This document shows, piece after piece, positions 14,836 to 22,571 of a DNA stretch of 37,937 nucleotides; the stretch's first letter is position 1; each line of letters begins with the position of its first letter. This DNA comes from Stenotrophomonas maltophilia (lineage in GTDB: Bacteria; Pseudomonadota; Gammaproteobacteria; Xanthomonadales; Xanthomonadaceae). The notes beneath the pieces were generated by a model, which was not told the DNA's origin, searched no databases, and saw only the letters and a program-made list of their open reading frames with translations. The stretch is taken from positions 1 through 37,937 of the forward strand of contig NZ_RAVT01000018.1 of NCBI RefSeq assembly GCF_013464915.1, in the 5' to 3' direction. The position numbers and the translations under genes were made by a program.

Positions 14836-15639
14836 TCATCCCGCCCGGTGCAGCTTCCGGTACTGGTCCGGCGTGCACTGTGCGTGCCGCTTGAACATCT
14901 CGGCGAACGCACTGACGCCGGAGTACCCCAGCTCCTCGGCGATACGGCTGATCGGCCGGCGCGTGCACAGCGCTTCGGTGGCACGCACGAACTTCACCCG
15001 GCCGCGCCAGTCACCCAGCGACATGCCCAGTTCACTGCGCGCCAGGCGCTCGAGCTTGCGCACGCTCATGTGATGCCGCTGCGCGATCTCGGCGACCGGC
15101 TCGGATGCGGACAAGTGTTTCTCCATGTACGCCATCACCTGCTTCAACGCATCGCTGCTGGCGATGGGCAGGAAGCTGGGCAGTACCGCAGCGCTGACGA
15201 TCTGGTCGATCACCACCGCGGCCATGCGCCGATGGGCGGGCGTCCGGGGATCGGTCACGCCCTGTCGCGCCAGCTCGTGCAGCAGCTCGCGCAGCAACGG
15301 GCTGACTTCCAGCGCACTGCAGCGCTCGGGCAGGCGGCGTGACAACGCCGGCGACAGGTAGGCCGAGCGATAGGCCAGCCGCGACCGGTTGCGCGAATAG
15401 TGGGGCATCCCCGGTGGGATCCAGATCGCGTAGTGGGGCGGGGACACCATCCACTCGCCGTCGATCTTCATCTCCATCACGCCCTGCGCGACGAAGTTGA
15501 ACTGGCCCCACGGATGGCTGTGCGTGCCCCAGTCGGTGGGCTCCATCGCACCCTGCCGGAAGTAGACCGGACCGGGCAGCTGGCGGAAGGTGGGGATGGG
15601 CTCCATCGGTTGCCGCAACCCGGGGTCGGGGTGACGCAT
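14836..15639 (-). CDS. AraC-family regulator with cupin sensor domain
   Basis: I choose the ATG at 15639 (MRHPDPGLRQ), giving 267 residues; frames open further upstream would run into the divergent transporter. The N-terminal half is a small cupin-like (AraC_binding) domain with HSHPWGQFNFV and the PPHYAIWIPPGMPHYSRN turn. The C-terminal half carries two helix-turn-helix units: VAEIAQRHHMSVRKLERLAR and ISRIAEELGYSGVSAFAEMF, ending in CTPDQYRKL. It is divergent from an EamA transporter with only seven bases between the two starts and is followed by a GST gene. Such regulators typically control the adjacent transporter. Confidence 0.9.
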   Translation of the reverse strand: MRHPDPGLRQPMEPIPTFRQLPGPVYFRQGAMEPTDWGTHSHPWGQFNFVAQGVMEMKIDGEWMVSPPHYAIWIPPGMPHYSRNRSRLAYRSAYLSPALSRRLPERCSALEVSPLLRELLHELARQGVTDPRTPAHRRMAAVVIDQIVSAAVLPSFLPIASSDALKQVMAYMEKHLSASEPVAEIAQRHHMSVRKLERLARSELGMSLGDWRGRVKFVRATEALCTRRPISRIAEELGYSGVSAFAEMFKRHAQCTPDQYRKLHRAG

Positions 15640-15646
15640 TTTCAGG

Positions 15647-16597
15647 ATGTCCTCGATATGCGCCAAGCGTACGCTGGCCACTCTCCCACGTACACCCACG
15701 CTCTTGAACTACCTCTTCCCGATACTAGCCTGCCTGCTGTGGGGCGCGAACACCATCGTGACCAAGCTGGCCTCGGGCTCGGTGGGTCCCATCGATATTG
15801 GTTTCTTCCGCTGGCTGGTGGCGGCCATTGTCCTGTTGCCCTTCGCGCTGCCGCGGCTGCGCAACAACCTGCAGACCGTGCGCGCCAACCTGGGCCGCTT
15901 CCTGGTGCTGGGGTGCCTGGGTGGGGTGATGTACCAGTGCCTTGCGTACTACGCGGCACACTTCACCTCGGCCACCAACATGGGCGTGATCCAGGCATTG
16001 ATTCCACTGATCGCATTGGCGTTGTCGCGCGTGTTCATGGGTCATCCTGTGCGCGGTACCTCCATTGCCGGTGCGGTGGTTTCCACTGTCGGGGTGGTGG
16101 CGGTGGTCTCGCAGGGCGATCTGGCGCGACTGGCCGCCCAGGGTCTGAACCGTGGTGATGCGATCATGCTGATCGGTGCGCTGGCCTTCGCCGCCTACAA
16201 TGTGCTGATGCAGCGCTGGAAGATTCCGCTGTCCGTGCTGGAGTCCTTGTTCCTGCAGGCCACTGCCGCATCGCTGATCCTGTTGCCGGTGCAGCTGCTG
16301 GCCGGTACCGGGGTGAACAATCTCACCGCGGTCGGCTGCATCGGGTTTGCGGCAGTATGCGCGTCGATCCTGGCCCCACTGACCTGGATGACCGGATTGT
16401 CACGGTTGGGCGCAGCGCGTGTTTCCGGCTTCTTCAACCTGGTGCCGATCGTGACCGCCGCACTGGCCGTGCTGCTGCTGGGCGAATCGCTCAGTGGCTG
16501 GGTACTGGCCGGTGGCGTGCTGGCGGTATCGGGCGTGGTGTTCGCCGAGTACGCGGCCAAGCGGTCCATGGCCAGGCAGGATATCGAAGCGACCTGA
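15647..16597 (+). CDS. EamA/DMT-family transporter
   Basis: This is a ten-span inner-membrane protein of the drug/metabolite transporter superfamily, 316 residues from the ATG at 15647. Two EamA halves are seen. The first starts LLNYLFPILACLLWGANTIV and includes the typical FFRWLVAAIVLLPFAL span. The second starts after the DLARLAAQ loop and ends with LAVLLLGESLSGWVLAGGVL. A TTG at 15704 would start directly at LNYLFPIL and is the more family-like start. Neither has a clear ribosome site. The substrate is unknown; relatives export amino acids or metabolites. The AraC regulator that reads in the opposite direction is its likely controller. Confidence 0.9.
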   Translation: MSSICAKRTLATLPRTPTLLNYLFPILACLLWGANTIVTKLASGSVGPIDIGFFRWLVAAIVLLPFALPRLRNNLQTVRANLGRFLVLGCLGGVMYQCLAYYAAHFTSATNMGVIQALIPLIALALSRVFMGHPVRGTSIAGAVVSTVGVVAVVSQGDLARLAAQGLNRGDAIMLIGALAFAAYNVLMQRWKIPLSVLESLFLQATAASLILLPVQLLAGTGVNNLTAVGCIGFAAVCASILAPLTWMTGLSRLGAARVSGFFNLVPIVTAALAVLLLGESLSGWVLAGGVLAVSGVVFAEYAAKRSMARQDIEAT

Positions 16598-16704
16598 CGC
16601 TGCTTGCATCGGCGTCTCGCTTTCCGGCTCCATGCACGCCTGGTGCACGGACCCTGCACATGTACAGATAGGGCTGTGCTTCAGTCTGGCAGTCCTGTCC
16701 CAGC

Positions 16705-16830
16705 ATGAAGAGCGAAAAGATGAACACGCCTGGCAAGCCCCAACCCACCTGGAAGCAATGGCACGTACTGCTGGTGATCCTGGCAATTGCGCTGCTGGTC
16801 ACCCTGATCATCGTCATCGCACCGTGGTGA
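16705..16830 (+). CDS. 41-residue single-span membrane peptide
   Basis: This short reading frame encodes 41 residues: a hydrophilic, lysine-rich start (MKSEKMNTPGKPQPTWKQW), then a pure hydrophobic helix (VLLVILAIALLVTLIIVIAP) and Trp at the end. That is a typical small inner-membrane protein. An internal ATG at 16720, preceded by GAAGAG, would give 36 residues. No longer overlapping gene competes with it. I do not recognise a family and infer no function. Confidence 0.55.
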   Translation: MKSEKMNTPGKPQPTWKQWHVLLVILAIALLVTLIIVIAPW

Positions 16831-17025
16831 CCAAGGCTGCATGCGCTCAGATTCCGTGAACGCCGATGATGTGTGGAATGAAGAAGTCAGCAAGGGTTGC
16901 GCATGGTGATGCATGCATCAATTCGCGCTCACCAGATCGGCACACGTACCTGTCCACAGTGGAGTCGAAGGCAATGCAAGCGCACTGCCATTCCCCAACA
17001 TTCGAGCGAACAGGAGCGACTACAC

Positions 17026-17478
17026 ATGAGCACCCAGTCCACCATCGAACATCGCCTCAACGACCTGATCGAGATCGCCCGCGATGGCAAGTCCTTCTAT
17101 GAGGAAGCCGCAACGAAGGTAAAGGATGCCGAACTGTCGGCACTGTTCACCCGCATCGCAGGGGTCAAGGCGCGGATCGTCGCGGCACTGAGTGGTTCGG
17201 TTGCCGCCAGCGGTGGCAAGCCGGCCGAGCACGGCACCATTGTCGGCTCGATGCAGCAGTTCTACGGCAAGGTGCGCGCCGCGTTTGGTGATACCAATTA
17301 CGGTTACGTGGCCGAACTGGAGGAATCCGAAGACCGCCTGCTGGGCGCGTTCAAGGATGTGCTGCAGGACAACGATCTGCCGCCGGCGGTGCGCCAGGAA
17401 GTGACCCAGTTGCTGCCGGATGTGCAGGAGTGCCACAACGTCATGCGGGCACGCAAGCATGCGATGAAGGCCGCTTGA
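17026..17478 (+). CDS. DUF2383 / PA2169-type four-helix-bundle protein
   Basis: The 150-residue protein starts MSTQSTIEHR, with AGGAG nine bases before the ATG. It is all-helical by sequence: LNDLIEIARDGKSFYEEAATKV, then ELSALFTRIAGVKARIVAAL, then MQQFYGKVRAAFG, then VAELEESEDRLLGAFKDVL with ECHNVMRARKHAMK. This pattern is that of the PA2169/DUF2383 family, ferritin-like four-helix bundles with a conserved EExxDxLL region, often stress-responsive. No signal peptide is seen. It is followed by a strong terminator that also serves the convergent autotransporter gene. Confidence 0.85.
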   Translation: MSTQSTIEHRLNDLIEIARDGKSFYEEAATKVKDAELSALFTRIAGVKARIVAALSGSVAASGGKPAEHGTIVGSMQQFYGKVRAAFGDTNYGYVAELEESEDRLLGAFKDVLQDNDLPPAVRQEVTQLLPDVQECHNVMRARKHAMKAA

Positions 17479-17497
17479 TCGATCAGGGCGGAACCTG

Positions 17498-17525
17498 AAA
17501 AAAGGGGCGGCCCTGAGGCCGCCCC
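17498..17525 (-). terminator. Intrinsic terminator of the autotransporter gene
   Basis: GGGGCGGCC and GGCCGCCCC (17504-17512, 17517-17525) form a perfect 9-bp stem with a CTGA loop. On the minus strand the stem is followed by six T, the classical form, 23 bases past the autotransporter stop codon. It may also slow transcription from the plus-strand gene. Confidence 0.88.
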
Positions 17526-17547
17526 AAACCGTCAAGAGAACACGCGT

Positions 17548-20500
17548 CTAGAAACGGACCGACCAGCGCATGTTGGCGCCGTGGTCGCGGCTATCACTGC
17601 CGTACTGGCCGCTGTAACCCAGCTCCAGCTGCTGGCGCGGGGTCAACCACGCCGACAGCCCCAGCTCGGCTACCACGGCGCTGTCGGCAATCGGAGCGCC
17701 TTCGACCGCGAAGGTGGTGCTGCTGTTGGCGAAGGCGAGGTTGGCCACTTGGCTGCGGTCGCCTGAGGCACGGCGATAGCCCACGCCACCACGCAGGTGC
17801 AGCCAGCTGTCCTGCTGGAACGATGCCTTCAGGCCCTTGTCGAAGCGCAGGCCAGCGGTGGCGATCGTGGTGCCGGTGTCATCCACCTTGCCGTGCAGGG
17901 CGGCTGCACCACCGCGCTCGTTGATCTGCTTCAGGTCCACCTCCACGCGCGCGACCTGCAGGTAGGGTTCCAGCCCGGCCTCCGGGCCACCAAAGCGGTA
18001 GCCGGCTTCGATGAAGGCCTGGCGGGTATGCGCGTTGTAGCGTGCGCTCAGGTTGTCGCTGAACCCTGCGAAGTCGACATCGCGGGTGCTCTTCACCTTG
18101 TGCTTGCTCCAGGCGACGCCGCCACGGAGGCCGAAGCCGCCCCAGGTGTGACTGGCATATGCACCGAAGTGGGTGTTGTCGATCTTCGACGTGGCACGAC
18201 GCGCCTGCTGCTTGACGTCGGTGCGGCCGGTGCCTGCCAGCACGCCCAGCTGCCAGCCGGAGAACTCGCGGTCGATACCGATCAGCAGGCCGTTGCTGTT
18301 GGCTTCGGTGCGGGCGGTGTTGCTGTTGCCGTCCAGCTTGCTGTTGCCGCCCAGGGCCTGCACCCAGGCACCGGTGGCGTCGCCCGCATCGGCGCCCGGC
18401 GCGGCTGCACCCGCACGGCGCGACAGCGCGGCATCGCGTACGTAGCGGCTGCCTTCCACCAGTGCGAGCGGCGTGGCTGCGTGCAGTTCGCCGCTGAGGC
18501 CGTCGAGCACGCCGCCAACCTGTTGCGGGAACAGCTGGGTCAGCGGCTTGGGCAGGCCCTGGCTGATTGCCAGAAGGTCGGCGGCCGTCGCTGCCGCGCG
18601 CTGGTTCGGCGTGCTGGCCGCACTGGCCAGCGTGGCGCCACGCGCCACGTCGATGCGGGTGCCATTGGTACCGTAGGCGAGGCTGAACTTCAGGAACGGC
18701 GAGAACGCACTGAAGTCGGTTTTCGCGAACTGGCCGTTGATGCCGCCGTCGGCGCGGATGAAGTTGAACTGCTCGCCGAGATAATAGATGCCCGGTTCCG
18801 GCAACGCGACCAGGGTGCCGCCAAGAGTGGCGGTACCGGTCACGTGCAACTGGTCGCTGCGCCCTCCAGGCGCGAGTTCGGCGGCGTAGACACCGGTCGG
18901 GCCCTGTACGTAGTTGCCGTTGATGGTCAGCGTGCCGATCGAGTTGCCGGGAGCGATGGTGCCGTCCACCCGGGTGCTGCCCAAGGTGCCGACACCCTTC
19001 AGCAGGCCGTTGCTGCCGACCGTGGTGGTGCCGCCGGTCTGCAGTCCATTGAAGGACACCACGCCGCCGTTGACGGTCAGGTTGCCGTCCTTCAGCACGC
19101 CGCTGGCGCTGACTGTGCTGACGCCACCTGTGGTGGTCAGAGCGGTGGAGACCAGGCTGCCGTTGAGCAGGAGTTGCCCGGCCTGCACCTCGACCGCGGA
19201 GGTGAGGGTGCTGGTGCCGTTCAACTCCAGCGTACCCTCGCGAAGCACCGCGCCGTTGAAGCTGTTGTCGCCGCTCAGGCGCAGCCAGCCGATGCCGGAC
19301 TTGGTCAGTTTGCCGGGGCCACCGATGTCATTGGTCCAGTCGTCCCAGGCATCGCCTTCCCACACCTTCAGGCCGCCGGCCTTCTGGTTCATCACCACGT
19401 TGGTATCCACGCGCAGCGAGCCATAGCCCTCGATGGCCCTGCGCAGGTCGACCATGCCCCAGCCGTAGATCGGGTCGATGCCTGCCGCACCGAGATCGCG
19501 CGTGGTGGTCAGCAGGACGTCGCGCACCTGGGCGTTGTCCAGGTAGGGGAAGCGCTCCATCAACAGGCCGAGTGCGCCGGTGATATGGGGAGCGGCCATG
19601 GACGTGCCGGTCTTCAGGCCGTAGTCGTACGTGGGACTCTGGCTGTCGATGAGAAGACGGACGTAGTCTGCGGTCTTCTCCAGCCGTCCCTGGATGTCAC
19701 CGGAAACGATGGTGCTCAGGATTGCCGTGCCGGGTGCGGAAATACACCAGTTGGCTGCAGCGCCGCAGATGCTCGAGCCTGCGTTGATCACGTAGTCGGT
19801 TTCGCCATTGGCTGCATTGGGCTGGCGAACGTTGGCGACGGCCAGCCAGTAAGGCTCGATCTCCGGCTTCCAGCGCGGCAAGGCCGCGGTGATGCCGGCG
19901 ACGGCGCCGCTGCCATTGCCGGCCGACCAGACCTGGATCAACTGCGAAGCAGGGGCGTTCGCACTGTCCTTGTAGATGCTTCCGTATACGTCGTAGCCGG
20001 CGCCGATGCGTGCGTACTGGGCGTCCAGCGCGGCCACGGTCATGTTCCGGGTGGAGATGCCCCAGCTGTGATTGATGGCACGCACGCCTTGTGCCTGCAG
20101 CTGCGCGTACATGTCCAGCCTTGCAGCACCATCGGGATCCGTCCGTTCCACGGCTTCAGGCAGGTAGCCTCCGCTCGCCTGGCGCTTCCACTCGTAGTAG
20201 GTGTCACCAAACACGCGGGCGGTCGTCAGATCGGCACCGAAGGCGACGCCATGCATCCCTGTGCCATTGCGGTTGGCACCAATGGTTCCGAGCACATGCG
20301 TGCCGTGATCGGCATAGCGGAAACCCCATTCACGGCCTGCGGCAATGATGTTGGCCTGCAGGGAAGCAGGCACGCCGGCGCCGAGCGTGTAGTAGTTGAT
20401 GCCCGGTTGATCCCCCTGTGTCTGGCTGCACGCGCCGGTACCGCCGACGGTTCCCGGTGACGCACAGTTCGGGCCGATGGTGATGCTGGAGGTGTTGCGG

Positions 20501-20904
20501 CCGGCGAATTCGGGGTGAGCCAGTGCCGAGCCGGTGTCGAACAGCGCCAGGCGCACGCCCTTGCCGGTCAGGCCGCGGGCATACGCGTAGTCGGCCCCCA
20601 TCGCACCCAGGCCCCAGTCGGCGTTGAATTCATCGCTGCGCCAGCTGGCGGCATCGCCCGGATTGCCGAGCAGGGCAGTGCCGGTTGCCGCCGGCGTGGT
20701 GGCCGTCGGTACTGCAGGCGCGCTGACGGTGGGCTGTGCCCAGGCCGCCTGCAGCTGGCGCTGTTGCTGCCACGCGTCGAGCGCTTCGTTGGCCATGGCG
20801 GGCGATGCAGCGGCAAGCAACAGGGCGCTGGACACGGCCAGCGCGAGGCGGCTGTGCAGCGGGGAGCGGGAGCGGGACGAACGGCCGTGCTGCGGGTGAT
20901 TCAT
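17548..20904 (-). CDS. Subtilase (S8) autotransporter serine protease
   Basis: The start at 20904 (MNHPQHGRSS) has AAGGAAG seven bases upstream and gives 1,118 residues. A signal peptide ends around SPAMANEA (residue 40). A subtilase domain follows, with catalytic D123 (ALFDTGSALAHPEF), H200 (DHGTHVLG), Asn330 (WSAGNG) and S435 (GTSMAAPH). After it come passenger repeats (KLTKSGIGWLRLSGDN, then GAVLREGTLELNG), a stalk, and a C-terminal type V autotransporter beta-barrel (from about residue 840) ending in the aromatic RWSVRF. The barrel inserts in the outer membrane and displays or releases the protease. Such enzymes in this genus are secreted virulence or nutrient proteases. All key residues are present. 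The gene has its own terminator and faces a small secreted peptide gene. Confidence 0.96.
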   Translation of the reverse strand: MNHPQHGRSSRSRSPLHSRLALAVSSALLLAAASPAMANEALDAWQQQRQLQAAWAQPTVSAPAVPTATTPAATGTALLGNPGDAASWRSDEFNADWGLGAMGADYAYARGLTGKGVRLALFDTGSALAHPEFAGRNTSSITIGPNCASPGTVGGTGACSQTQGDQPGINYYTLGAGVPASLQANIIAAGREWGFRYADHGTHVLGTIGANRNGTGMHGVAFGADLTTARVFGDTYYEWKRQASGGYLPEAVERTDPDGAARLDMYAQLQAQGVRAINHSWGISTRNMTVAALDAQYARIGAGYDVYGSIYKDSANAPASQLIQVWSAGNGSGAVAGITAALPRWKPEIEPYWLAVANVRQPNAANGETDYVINAGSSICGAAANWCISAPGTAILSTIVSGDIQGRLEKTADYVRLLIDSQSPTYDYGLKTGTSMAAPHITGALGLLMERFPYLDNAQVRDVLLTTTRDLGAAGIDPIYGWGMVDLRRAIEGYGSLRVDTNVVMNQKAGGLKVWEGDAWDDWTNDIGGPGKLTKSGIGWLRLSGDNSFNGAVLREGTLELNGTSTLTSAVEVQAGQLLLNGSLVSTALTTTGGVSTVSASGVLKDGNLTVNGGVVSFNGLQTGGTTTVGSNGLLKGVGTLGSTRVDGTIAPGNSIGTLTINGNYVQGPTGVYAAELAPGGRSDQLHVTGTATLGGTLVALPEPGIYYLGEQFNFIRADGGINGQFAKTDFSAFSPFLKFSLAYGTNGTRIDVARGATLASAASTPNQRAAATAADLLAISQGLPKPLTQLFPQQVGGVLDGLSGELHAATPLALVEGSRYVRDAALSRRAGAAAPGADAGDATGAWVQALGGNSKLDGNSNTARTEANSNGLLIGIDREFSGWQLGVLAGTGRTDVKQQARRATSKIDNTHFGAYASHTWGGFGLRGGVAWSKHKVKSTRDVDFAGFSDNLSARYNAHTRQAFIEAGYRFGGPEAGLEPYLQVARVEVDLKQINERGGAAALHGKVDDTGTTIATAGLRFDKGLKASFQQDSWLHLRGGVGYRRASGDRSQVANLAFANSSTTFAVEGAPIADSAVVAELGLSAWLTPRQQLELGYSGQYGSDSRDHGANMRWSVRF

Positions 20905-21092
20905 CGGGCAACTTCCTTGATGGACGGACAACAAGGCCGTTAACGCCAATCCGTGGCGATATCCCCCATGTACATGAAAGAAGAATTGTGAACGAGTTAA
21001 GTGTGCGTGACAGTCGGCTTCACTTCGTCTCCCCGTGTCCTCGCTAACGTGGGCCGGCCTGGGCTCACCAGGCTTATCAGGGAGTGATGGCG

Positions 21093-21293
21093 ATGCGTGT
21101 TATCAGGAAGGTGATCGCAGTGGCGGTATTCGCGTTGGCGTGTACCGGTTCGGTGGCGGTGGCTGGGCCGGTCGAGCCCTGCGACCAGCCGTGCTGGCGG
21201 GCGTATCAGATGTGCCTGGCCAGTGGCACCGATGCCGGTGAATGCCAACAGGCGTACAACACCTGCGTGGTCGATCTGTGCATGGGCGTGTGA
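21093..21293 (+). CDS. Secreted six-cysteine peptide
   Basis: I choose the ATG at 21093, since GGGAG lies eight bases upstream; 21084 (GTG) and 21087 are alternatives. The 66-residue product has a clear signal sequence (MRVIRKVIAVAVFALACTG, then SVAVA-G as cleavage site). The mature part, about 40 residues, has six cysteines: EPC, QPC, QMC, GEC, NTC and DLC. Paired spacing suggests three disulfide bonds and a periplasmic or secreted miniprotein. I do not recognise the family. A strong terminator follows 25 bases later. It lies divergent to the autotransporter protease and may share its regulation. Confidence 0.7.
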   Translation: MRVIRKVIAVAVFALACTGSVAVAGPVEPCDQPCWRAYQMCLASGTDAGECQQAYNTCVVDLCMGV

Positions 21294-21317
21294 GTCGCGC
21301 CGTTTGAGCCGTACGTG

Positions 21318-21348
21318 GAGCCCCGTCATCGACGGGGCTCTTCTGTTT
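21318..21348 (+). terminator. Intrinsic terminator after the six-cysteine peptide gene
   Basis: GAGCCCCGTC and GACGGGGCTC (10 bp) pair around ATC, followed by TTCTGTTT. It is a clear rho-independent terminator on the plus strand. Confidence 0.9.
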
Positions 21349-21449
21349 CAGCGGTCGCCTCAGGTGGCGATGCGGGCAGCTGGGCTGAGCCCGCTTGCGG
21401 GCCATGCACGCAGCGGCGAGGATGGGAAATCGCATCGGAGCCGCTGCAC

Positions 21450-21800
21450 ATGGCCGTCAAACGTATTGTCGCCAACATCGCCACGCCCGACCCGGCGCGT
21501 GCCGCGGCGTTCTATGGCGGGCTGCTGGGCATGCCTGTGGTGATGGATCATGGGTGGATCGTCACCCATGGCGGGCAGGGCAGTGCGCTGGCGCAGGTGA
21601 GCTTTGCCAGCGAAGGGGGTTCCGGCACCGCGGTGCCGGACCTGTCGATCGAAGTGGACGACCTGCCGCAGGTGCTGGAGCGCATGCACGCGGCCGGCAT
21701 TGCACTGGAGTATGGGCCGGTCGACGAGCCCTGGGGCGTGCGTCGCTTCTTCGTCCGCGACCCGTTCGGGCGGCTGTTGAACATTCTCGCCCACACCTGA
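21450..21800 (+). CDS. VOC/glyoxalase-fold protein
   Basis: The 116-residue protein starts MAVKRIVANI. It has the paired beta-alpha-beta-beta-beta pattern of the vicinal oxygen chelate fold: RIVANIATPDPARAAAFYGGLLGMPV for the first module, then VPDLSIEVDDLPQVLERMHAAGIAL and RRFFVRDPFGRLLNIL for the second. Family members include glyoxalases, dioxygenases and antibiotic-binding proteins; metal ligands are not obvious here, so the activity is undefined. It is convergent with a TetR gene 15 bases away. Confidence 0.9.
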   Translation: MAVKRIVANIATPDPARAAAFYGGLLGMPVVMDHGWIVTHGGQGSALAQVSFASEGGSGTAVPDLSIEVDDLPQVLERMHAAGIALEYGPVDEPWGVRRFFVRDPFGRLLNILAHT

Positions 21801-21815
21801 GCGGGGAGCGTTGCT

Positions 21816-22445
21816 TCAGCGGCGCCTGCCGCCGCGCGCCGCAGCTGCCGGAACGCCGACCATGCGCAGGCACTCCGCTTCCACGGCGGCGATGAAGGCA
21901 TCGGCATCCTGTGCCGGTGTGGCGATCAGGTCGTCGCTGGCGCCATGCACGCCGGCATAGATCAACGAGGCGGTGACCTGTGGAGCGGGCAGCTGCCACA
22001 GTCCGGCTGCGTTACCCGTTTCAAGGATGCCCAGCAGTTGCTGCTGGATCGCATTGCGCTCGGCGTTGCCGCGCTGGTGGTGGTGATGGTTGGCGTACAC
22101 CACGTCATGCAACGCGTGGGTGCGCACGTAGATCTCGATGTTGGCGCGGATCCAGGCGCGCAGGCGCGCTGCGCCATCACCGGCAGGGTGCTGCTGCACG
22201 GCCTGCTCGACTTCTTCCATGAACTGCCGCGTGTAGCGCTGCGCCAGCGCCTGCAGGATCTCGGTGCGGGAGGCGAAATAGGTATAGAAGGTGCCCTTGG
22301 CCACGTCGGCCGCAGCGACGATGTCGCTGACGGTGGTGGCGTCCACACCCCGCGACAGGAACAACGCCTGGGCGGCGTCCATCAGTTCCTCCTGGCGGGT
22401 TTCGGCGGGCTTGGTGCGAGGCCTGGCGACAGCTGGGGTCTGCAT
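21816..22445 (-). CDS. TetR-family repressor of the adjacent MFS exporter
   Basis: The 209-residue protein starts MQTPAVARPR. Its N-terminal helix-turn-helix is typical: EELMDAAQALFLSRGVDATTVSDIVAAADVAKGTFYTYFASR, with recognition helix around KGTFYTYF. The C-terminal part is a helical ligand-binding domain with an unusual His run (ANHHHHQRG) near residue 120, and a conserved YAGVHGASDDLI region. The tail is Ala/Gly/Arg rich. It is divergent from a 14-span exporter across a 37-bp palindrome that is almost surely its operator, so it likely represses both genes until a drug binds. Confidence 0.93.
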   Translation of the reverse strand: MQTPAVARPRTKPAETRQEELMDAAQALFLSRGVDATTVSDIVAAADVAKGTFYTYFASRTEILQALAQRYTRQFMEEVEQAVQQHPAGDGAARLRAWIRANIEIYVRTHALHDVVYANHHHHQRGNAERNAIQQQLLGILETGNAAGLWQLPAPQVTASLIYAGVHGASDDLIATPAQDADAFIAAVEAECLRMVGVPAAAARGGRRR

Positions 22446-22495
22446 GGTGGGCGGTATCCGGGTGTGACGGCCGCCATTCTAGCTGCCTCTGCGCA

Positions 22496-22532
22496 CTGAC
22501 TGACCGTCGGTCATTGACCGACGGTCAGTCAG
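22496..22532. promoter_or_regulatory. 37-bp palindromic TetR operator
   Basis: The left half CTGACTGACCGTCGGTCA (22496-22513) is perfectly complementary to the right half (22515-22532) around one central T. Each half also contains the smaller dyad TGACCGTCGGTCA, so it can host two nested or overlapping sites. It lies 50 bases from the TetR start and 40 from the exporter start. Confidence 0.88.
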
Positions 22533-22571
22533 TCGCTAGGATGCGCGCACATCCTTCCCCGGGATCCACGC

